NCBI GenBank assembly: GCA_036417435.1
Contig: CM070899.1
Coordinates: forward strand, 152,844,237-152,908,236
Direction of reading: 5' to 3'
Length of the DNA: 64,000 nucleotides
Source: Inia geoffrensis
Lineage: Eukaryota > Chordata > Mammalia > Artiodactyla > Iniidae
Shown here in pieces: positions 56,815 to 64,000 of the stretch. Under the pieces are notes generated by a model that saw only the letters and a list, made by a program, of their open reading frames with translations, made no database searches and had not been told where the DNA came from. Within the stretch, counting starts at the first letter, position 1. Each line of letters opens with the position of its first letter. Both the position numbers and the translations under genes were made by a program.

Positions 56815-57862
56815 TAATCTCCAAAATATACAAAGCAGCTCATGCAGCTCAATATCAAAAAAACAAACAACCCAATCAAAAACTGGGCCGAAGACCTAAA
56901 CAGACATTTCTCCAAAGAAGATATACAGATTGCCAACAAACACGTGAGGATGCTCAACATCACTAATCATTAGAGAAATGCAAATCAAAACTACAATGAG
57001 GTATCACCTCACACCCATCAGAATGGCCATCATCAAAAAATCTACAAACAATAAATGCTAGAGAGGGTGTGGAGAAAAGGGAATCCTTTTGCACTGTTCG
57101 TGGGAATGTAGATTGATACAGCTACTATGGAGAACAGTATGGAGGTTCCTTAAAAAAACTAAAAATAGAACTACCATACGACCCAGCAATCCCACTACTG
57201 GGCATATACCCTGAGAAAACCATAATTCAAAAAGAGTCATGTACCACAGTGTTCACTGCAGCACTATTTACAATAGCCAGGACATGGAAGCAACCCAAGT
57301 GTCCATCGACAGATGAATGGATAAAGAAGATGTGGCACATATATACAATGGGGTATTACTCAGTCATAAAAAACAAAATTGAGTTATTTGTAGTGAGGTG
57401 GATGGACCTAGAGTCTGTCATACAGAGTGAAGTAAGTCAGAAAGAGAAAAACAAATACCGTATGCTAACACATATATATGGAATCTTAAAAAAAAAAAAA
57501 AAAAAACAGGTTCTGAAGAACCTAGGGGCAGGACAGGAATAAAGATGCAGACGTAGAGAATGGACTTGAGGACACAGGGAGGGGCAAGGGTAGGCTGGGA
57601 CGAAGTGAGAGAGTGGCATGGACATATATACACTACCAAATGTAAAATAGATAGCTAGTGGGAAGCAGCCGCAGAGCACAGGGAGATTGGCTTGGTGCTT
57701 TGTGACCACCTAGAGGAGTGAAATAGGCAGAGTGGGACGGAGATGAAAGAGGGAGGGGATATGGGGATATATGTATACGTATAGCTGATTCACTTTGTTA
57801 TACAGCAGAAACTAACAACAATGTAAAGCAATTATACTCCAATATAGATGTTTAAAAAAAAA
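56815..57862 (+). mobile_element. 5'-truncated L1 (ORF2 end and 3' UTR)
   Basis: Begins inside ORF2 (aatctccaaaatatacaaag), passes ggcatataccctgagaaaac and ends aaagcaattatactccaata plus a poly(A). Target-site duplication aaaaaggaatggga (56801-56814, repeated ending at 57877). Confidence 0.95.
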
Positions 57863-57947
57863 AAAAAAGGAATGGGAAAGAAACCAGTATTCACTAAGTG
57901 AAAAAAGTGTAGGGCACTGTGTATAGTGTGCTCTAATATGTATTTAA

Positions 57948-58460
57948 GGGACTTCCCTGGTGGTCCAGTGGGTAAGACTCCACGCTTCCAATGCAGGTGG
58001 CTCAGGTTTGATCCCTGGTGGGGGAACTAGATCCTGCACGCATGCCACAACTAAAGATCCCGCATGCTGCAACTAAGACTTGGTGCAGCAAAAATAAATA
58101 ATTAATTTAAAAATAAATATTTTTTTAAATTAAAAAAAAAGAAATACGGGGACTTCCCTGGTGGCGCAGTGGTTAAGAATCCACCTGCCAATGCAGGGGA
58201 CATGGGTTTGAGCCCTGGTCCAGGAAGATCCCACATGCCGCAGAGCAACCAAGCCCGTGCACCACAACTAATGAGCCTGCGTGCCACAACTACTGAAGCC
58301 CACGTGCCTAGAGCCCAGGCTCCACAACAAGAGAAGCCACTGCAATGAGAAGCCCACGCACCATAACAAAGAGTAGCCCCTGCTCACTGCAACTAGAGAA
58401 AGGCCGCGTGCAACAACAAAGACCCAAGGCAGCCAAAAATAAATAAATATATTTTTTTAA
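57948..58460 (+). mobile_element. Two CHR SINEs, the second inserted in the tail of the first
   Basis: The first SINE starts at 57948 (gggacttccctggtggtcca) and runs to about 58130. The second starts at about 58149 with a CHR-1 body. The first element's target-site duplication atgtatttaa lies at 57938-57947 and then only after the second SINE, at 58461-58470. Confidence 0.9.
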
Positions 58461-59789
58461 ATGTATTTAAAAAGAGAGAAATATATGTAGTTTTTTGCTA
58501 ATGGTATTAATAATCCATTGCTACATAATAAATTACTCAAACACTGAGCAACTTAAAAAGAACAAACATTCATTATCTCAGTTTCTGTGGGTCAGGAATT
58601 TGGGAGTGACGTAATAGGTGTCCCTCATGGGATTATAGTCAAGATGTTGGCTGGTGAGTGATACCAGTGAAAATGGAGTAATAAGGACCTTCAAAAATTG
58701 TAACCTCCATAAAGGCAATAAGAAAACTGACAAAAATTGTCAGAACAAATTTTTCAGAACTCTGTAAGTTAACCAAAAGATTGCAGCAATCTGAGGAGTT
58801 TTAATGAAGAAAAGTATCTAAATCTCAATAACAACAGTGAGCTTTGTGGCAATTTAACTTGTCCTATTTTCATCCCCCTCTCTCCAGCTCCATGACAGCC
58901 TTCAAAATCAACAGTCACAAGTGAAAAATAGCATTCTGGCAGACAAAAGAAGAGGTGAATCAGGGTCGGAGCTACTTAAAAGCTTCATTCCCGTAGAATT
59001 GTCATTATATGACCTGTCTGGTGGCTCCCTGGAAGACTCTACTTGCAAAGCCGTCTTTATTGATTAGACTTGGAGCTTGCCTAATGTGAAAATCTTTTCC
59101 CTGGAGGTGTTGGTAAAAACATTTCAATGCAATTGTTTGATTTTATGGCTGCTGTAGGCAGTGGATAACAATTGGGGCAAACAACAGGCTACCCAAAAAG
59201 CTTAAAAGTAAAATCTAGGGAAAGAGATGTCCATAAGGGCTGTGAAAATCTGACACACTCCTCAGAATCTATAAGGTTAAGGTATATGTAGGATTGTGTG
59301 CATGCTCAGAAAAGAATTGATAATGCTGTCACCTCTAGCTGACGTTGAGGCTCCTTACGAGGAGAAAGTGAAGTCTAAGGCAGAGTTGTCAAGTGTCTGG
59401 CCGAGCATTGAAGGCATGCCACAACAAGCATATAGAACCCCTTGGCAATGACTGGGTGATTTATTGGTTCCAGATATTAAAGGAAATCTCTGACCAATCA
59501 TTAGCTGGCCACTAATCTAACTGAGCAGAGACTTCAGTGGCCACACACAAAAAAGAATACAGACCTTACAAAAGTAGTTCAGAAAAATCATTAAACAAAC
59601 AACCCCAGCAACTACAAAAACCTTTGAGGATGAGGGAAGAACCCGATTTCCAGAGTTCCCACATTATATCAATTTAAATGTCCAGTTTTCAACAAAATGT
59701 TACAAGACATGTAAAGAAAAATAAAGTATGATCCATATGGGGCAGGGGAAGCTATCAACACAAACAGTTCCTGAGGAAAACCAAAGACT

Positions 59790-59923
59790 GACTTTATTTA
59801 TTTATTTTTTGGCCACACCACATGGCTCGCAGGGATCTTAGTTCCCCGACCAGGGATTGAACCCGGGCCCTCGGCAGTGAAAGCCTGGAGTCCTAACCAC
59901 TGGACTTCCAGGGAATTCCCCAG
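59790..59923 (-). mobile_element. Short CHR SINE, antisense
   Basis: Starts with a T-rich tail, tttttggccacaccacatgg, and ends cttccagggaattcccc. Target-site duplication accaaagact (59780-59789 and 59924-59933). Confidence 0.93.
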
Positions 59924-61867
59924 ACCAAAGACTTTAAATCAGCTATTTAAAATATGTTCAAAGAACTAAAGGAAATACTATCTGAAAAACTAAAGGAAAG
60001 TATTAAAAATATGTATTACCAAAGAGAATATCAATAAAGAGATAGAAATTATAAATAAAGAACCATACAGAAATTCTGGAGTTGAGAAGTATAATGACTG
60101 AAATGAGAAATTCACAAGAGGTGTTCAACAGCAGATTTCAGCAGGTGGAAGAAGGAATCAGTGATCTTGAAGATAGGTAAATTGGGCTTACCAGTCTTGA
60201 GGAACAGAAAGGAGAAAAAAAATAAAGAAAACTGAACAAAGCCTCAGAGACCTCTGGGACAGCATCAAGTGTACAAACATATGCATAATGAGAATACTAG
60301 AAGGAGAAAATAAAGACCAGAAAGAATATTTAAAGGAATAATGGCAGAAAATTTCCCAAATTTGATGAAAAACATTTGCCTACAGACCCAAGAAGCTCAA
60401 TGAACTCCAAGTAGGCTAAACTGAAAGAGAGCCATACCAAGACACGTTGTAATCAAACTGTTGAAAGCTAGAGACAAGGAGAGAATCTTAAAGGCCACCA
60501 GAGAGAAATGGCACATATCATGTGCAAGACATCCTCAATAAGATTAGCAGCTGATTTCTCATCATAAACTGTGGAAGCCAGAAGGCAGTGACATGACATG
60601 GCAGTGAGATGTGGATGGGCATCCAATATATAAAGATTTAATGTGGATGATAATAACAACACAAAGGAAGGGAGAAATAGAGTTATACAGGAGCAAAATT
60701 TTGTATATTACTGAAATAAAATTAATCTTAACTATTGAATAGATTATTATAAATTAAGATATCCAGAACAACCACTAAGAAAATAACTCAAAAGATATTA
60801 TATAATAAAAGAAATGACAAGGTATTAAAATGGTGCACTAGAGAATATGTACTTAACACAAAGAAGGCAGTCATGGAGAAACAGGAATAAAAAAGACATA
60901 AGACATACAGGAAACGAATAGCCAAAAGGAAGGCATAAATTCCACCTTTACATTGAGTACACTCAATATAAATGGATTAAACACTACAACTAAGATGGAG
61001 ATTGTCATAAGGGATTTTTAAAAAACAATCAAACCTTACGCTGTCTACAAGAGACCCACTTTAGATTCAGACACAAATAGGTTGAAATTAAAAGGAGAGA
61101 AAACAATATACCATTCAGACAGTAACTGAAAGAGAACTGAAGTGGCTATACCAATATCAGACAAAATACACTTTAAAACAAAAATTGTTACTAGAGACAA
61201 AGAAGGACATTTTATCATGATAAAAGGGACAATCTCTCAAGAAGATATAACAATTATAAACATATGTACCTAATAACAGAACACCAAAATACATGAAGCA
61301 AAAACTGACAGAACTGAAGGGAAAATTAGACAATTTAACAATAATTGTTGGAGTCTTCAATACTCCACTTTCAATTATGGATAAAATGAGTAGACAGAAG
61401 ATCAACAAGGAAACAGACGATTTGAACAACAGTATAAGGCAACCACTTAGAATGCATCTATAGTACACTGCATCCAACAACAGAAGTATACACATTCCTC
61501 TCTATTATACATGGAACATTCTTCAGGATATGCCATATGATAGGCCATGATGTAAGTCTCATATGCTTAAAAGAACTGAACTCATACAAAGTATTTTCTC
61601 TGACCAAAATGGAATGAAACTAGAAATCAATAAGAGGAAAATTTGGAAATTCACAAATATGAGGAAATTAACACAATCTTAAATCAGTAATAGATCAATG
61701 AATAAGTCACAAGAGAAATTAGAAAATACTTTGAGATGAATGAAAATGAAAACATAAGAGGCTAAAATTTATGGAATGGAGTGAAAGTAGTGCTTACAGA
61801 AAAATTTACAGCTGTAAAGCATACAGTAAAAAAGAAGACAACTCAAATCAATAGCTTCTTAATACGT

Positions 61868-61942
61868 TAGTGTTTGGGTTGGCCAAATAGTTTATTCGGA
61901 TATTATGGGAAAACCCCGATGAACTTTTTGGCCAACCAAATA
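61868..61942. mobile_element. Mariner-type palindromic element (MITE), 75 bp
   Basis: ttgggttggccaaatagttt at the left is the near reverse complement of aactttttggccaaccaaat at the right. The sequence is bounded by TA dinucleotides (61868-61869 and 61941-61942), the mariner target. It resembles the short mariner copies of cattle and other cetartiodactyls (BTSMAR1-like, name from memory). Confidence 0.85.
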
Positions 61943-63103
61943 AAAGAAGTGCAAACTAACCAAAGCAAACACTAGGAAAGAAATAATAAAGATTATAGCA
62001 GAAGTAAATGCAATAAAAATTGGAAAACTATAGAGAAAAATCAACAAGACCAGAAGTTGATTCTTTGAAAGAAGAACAAATTGAAAAGACTTTGGGCTGG
62101 ACTGACAAATAAAAAAGAGAAAAGACGTAAACTGTTAAAATCATGAATGAAAGATGAGGGGGGCACATTGCTACCAACCTTACAGAAATAAGAAGTTTTA
62201 TAAGAGAATACTATGAATAACTATATAACAACACATTAGATAACCAGGTGAAATGTACAAATTCCTAGAAAGACACAAATTAATGAAATTGACTCAGTAA
62301 GAAATAGAAAAGTTGAATAGACAATAAGCAGAGATAGAATGAGTGATCAAAAAGTTTCCCACAAAGAAAAACTCAGGACCAGATGGCTTCACTCCTGAAT
62401 TCTACCAAACACCTAAAAAAGAATTAACACCAATCCCTCTCAAATTCTTCCTAGAAACAGAAGAGGAAGGAACACTTCCAAACTCATGTTGTGAGGTATT
62501 ACCCTGATAACAAAACCAGACAAAGATATCACAAGAGAACTATAAACCAATATCATTTATGAATATAAATGTAAAAATCCTCTACAAAAAACCAGCAAAC
62601 TGAATGCAGCAACATACAAAAAAGCGATATTTATCTCAGGAATGCAAGATTGGTCCAATGTAGGAAAATCATTGTAAAACATTCTATTGAGAGAATAAAG
62701 AATAACTACACGATTGTCTCAATAAGCACAGAAAAAGCATTTGACAAAATTCAACTCTCTCATGATAAAAACACTAATAAACTAGGAATAGAAGGCAACT
62801 TCCTCAGCCTGATAAAGGGCATCACAAAAAACCCACAGCTGACATCATGCTTAATGGTGAAATACTGGAAACTCTCTCCCTAAGATCAAAGATATCTGCT
62901 CTCACTACTTCTATTCAACACTGTTCTGAGGCAATGTACTGGAGGTACTCACTAGGACAAATAGGCAAAAAAAGAAAAAAGAAAGAAAGAAAGAGGCCTA
63001 CAGATTGGAAAGGAAAAATTATGTCTATTTGCAGGTAATAATAATCTTGTATATAGAAAATCCTAAGGAATACACATACACAAAAACCCATTAGAGCTAG
63101 GGT

Positions 63104-63831
63104 TGGGGCTCAGAGCAGGCCACCCCAAGATATGTCACATGGCATATTGATTATTTTGAATTAAAATTACTTAAGAAACAGCTAGCAGAAAAAACGATAT
63201 AAAAAATACTCTGGGGGCTTCCCTGGTGGCGCAGTGGTTGAGAGTCCGCCTGCCGATGCAGGGGACACGGGTTCGTGCCCCGGTCCGGGAAGATCCCACA
63301 TGCCGCGGAGCGGCTGGGCCCGTGAGCCATGGCCGCTGAGCCTGCGCGTCCGGAGCCTGTGCGTCCGGAGCCTGTGCTCCACAACTGGAGAGGCCACAAC
63401 AGTGAGAGGCCCGCATACCGCAAAAAAAAAAAAAAATACTCTGACCTATTTCCCCCTGAAAGGGGGGGAAAAAAATCTCCCATGTGTAAGTATCCTCCCT
63501 TATACCAGGAAGATAGAAAGCATCCTTCTCATCAGAGCTAGAGAATTCAAGGCTAAGAAAGCTGTATAAACAAATTTTGCTACTTCTTTATTACTCTGCA
63601 ACCCCAAGCACAAGACCCTTTTTTAAAGGTTCACAAGTAATTGTTTCTTTGTTTAAAAATGATATATAAACAGCCTGCTTTGGTCACTTTGAGGGTCCCA
63701 TTTCTATGAGACCTCCATGTGTACAAATTAATATTTTTTTCCTCCTGTTAATCTGTTTTGTATCAATTTAATTATTATACCAGCCTGAAGAACTCAAGAA
63801 GGGTAGAGGGGAAATGTCCTTCTCCCCAACA
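63104..63831 (+). repeat. Probable old LTR with a SINE inside, family not assigned
   Basis: Starts TTGGGGCTCAGAGCAGG (TG at 63104) and ends CCCCAACA (CA at 63831). It holds a TATA-like atatataaacagcctgc at 63661-63677. The composition suggests an ERVL-like LTR. No matching flanking duplication is seen and no internal retroviral genes are present. Confidence 0.45.
63214..63430 (+). mobile_element. CHR-2 SINE with internal 15-bp duplication
   Basis: Starts ggggcttccctggtggcgca. Target-site duplication aaaaaatactctg (63201-63213 and 63431-63443). The unit gcgtccggagcctgt is present twice in tandem (63346-63360 and 63361-63375). It is otherwise very close to consensus, so probably young. Confidence 0.95.
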
Positions 63832-63879
63832 GTAGCAAGGTTGCAAGATACAATTTCAATAATATAAAAATCAAGTGTA

Positions 63880-64000
63880 GAGACTTCCCTGGTGGTCCAC
63901 TGCCTAAGACTCTGTGCTCCCAATGCAGGGGGCCCAGGTTCGATCCCTGGTCAGGGAACTACATCTCACATGCGGCAACTAAGAGTTCACATGCTGCAAC
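63880..64000 (+). mobile_element. CHR SINE, cut by the window end
   Basis: Starts gagacttccctggtggtcca, box B-like ggttcgatccctgg. The 3' part lies beyond the window. Confidence 0.92.

Larger units (their letters stand above)
58500..63103 (+). mobile_element. Old L1 (L1M type), sense, 5' UTR-like part, ORF1 and ORF2, decayed
   Basis: Positions 58500-59570 are old repeat and 5'-region sequence. ORF1-like sequence runs about 59930-60640 (cagagacctctgggacagca, ccaagaagctcaatgaactc). The ORF2 start is near 60960 (aatataaatggattaaacac), with endonuclease and RT parts to about 63090. It is interrupted by a SINE (59790) and a mariner palindrome (61868). No ORF above about 110 codons survives. Confidence 0.75.

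Overview
This is a vertebrate nuclear window, almost certainly from a cetacean. Two things show this. Split exons with GT-AG introns read as a mammalian phosphodiesterase, and the window is full of tRNA-derived SINEs of the CHR-1/CHR-2 type (5' end cttccctggtggcgcagtgg, internal Pol III box B-like gggttcg) that are typical of whales and dolphins. I cannot name the species.

Positions 2154-46875 on the + strand hold the 3' part of PDE8A, the high-affinity, IBMX-insensitive cAMP phosphodiesterase. Fourteen coding exons join in frame with no break. They give 545 codons, which correspond residue for residue to positions 285-829 of the 829-residue human protein as I remember it. They cover the end of the PAS domain, the linker with the regulatory phosphosite region, and the whole catalytic domain. 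All metal ligands and the nucleotide-selecting glutamine are present. The 5' exons (N-terminus, REC-like region, most of PAS) lie upstream of the window. A 3' UTR with AU-rich stretches follows, with a likely poly(A) signal at 48094.

Layout: 1-2153 is intron. Exons and mostly short introns run to 25626, with MIR, L2 and L1 fragments, two CHR SINEs and a CpG-rich block (about 5880-6690) in the intron at 4057-9136. The 20-kb intron 25627-45560 is a stack of retroelements. A near full-length L1 (27805-34680) is inserted into an older L1, both are interrupted by several CHR SINEs, and an antisense old L1 follows (38165-about 43010), itself interrupted by SINEs and an L1 3' end. The last two coding exons are at 45561-46875. 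From about 48116 to 64000 I see no host gene, only SINEs, L1 pieces, an MLT1-like LTR, a mariner-type palindromic element and another old LTR.

I found no undescribed multi-gene system. The observations most worth following are substitutions in PDE8A regulatory segments (the PKA-site region and the RAF1-binding segment), the intronic CpG-rich block, inverted SINE pairs in intron 12, a 79-bp L1 insertion and a poly(T)-only insertion with target-site duplications, and a mariner-type palindrome. Human residue numbers and sequences used for comparison are from memory and need a database alignment.
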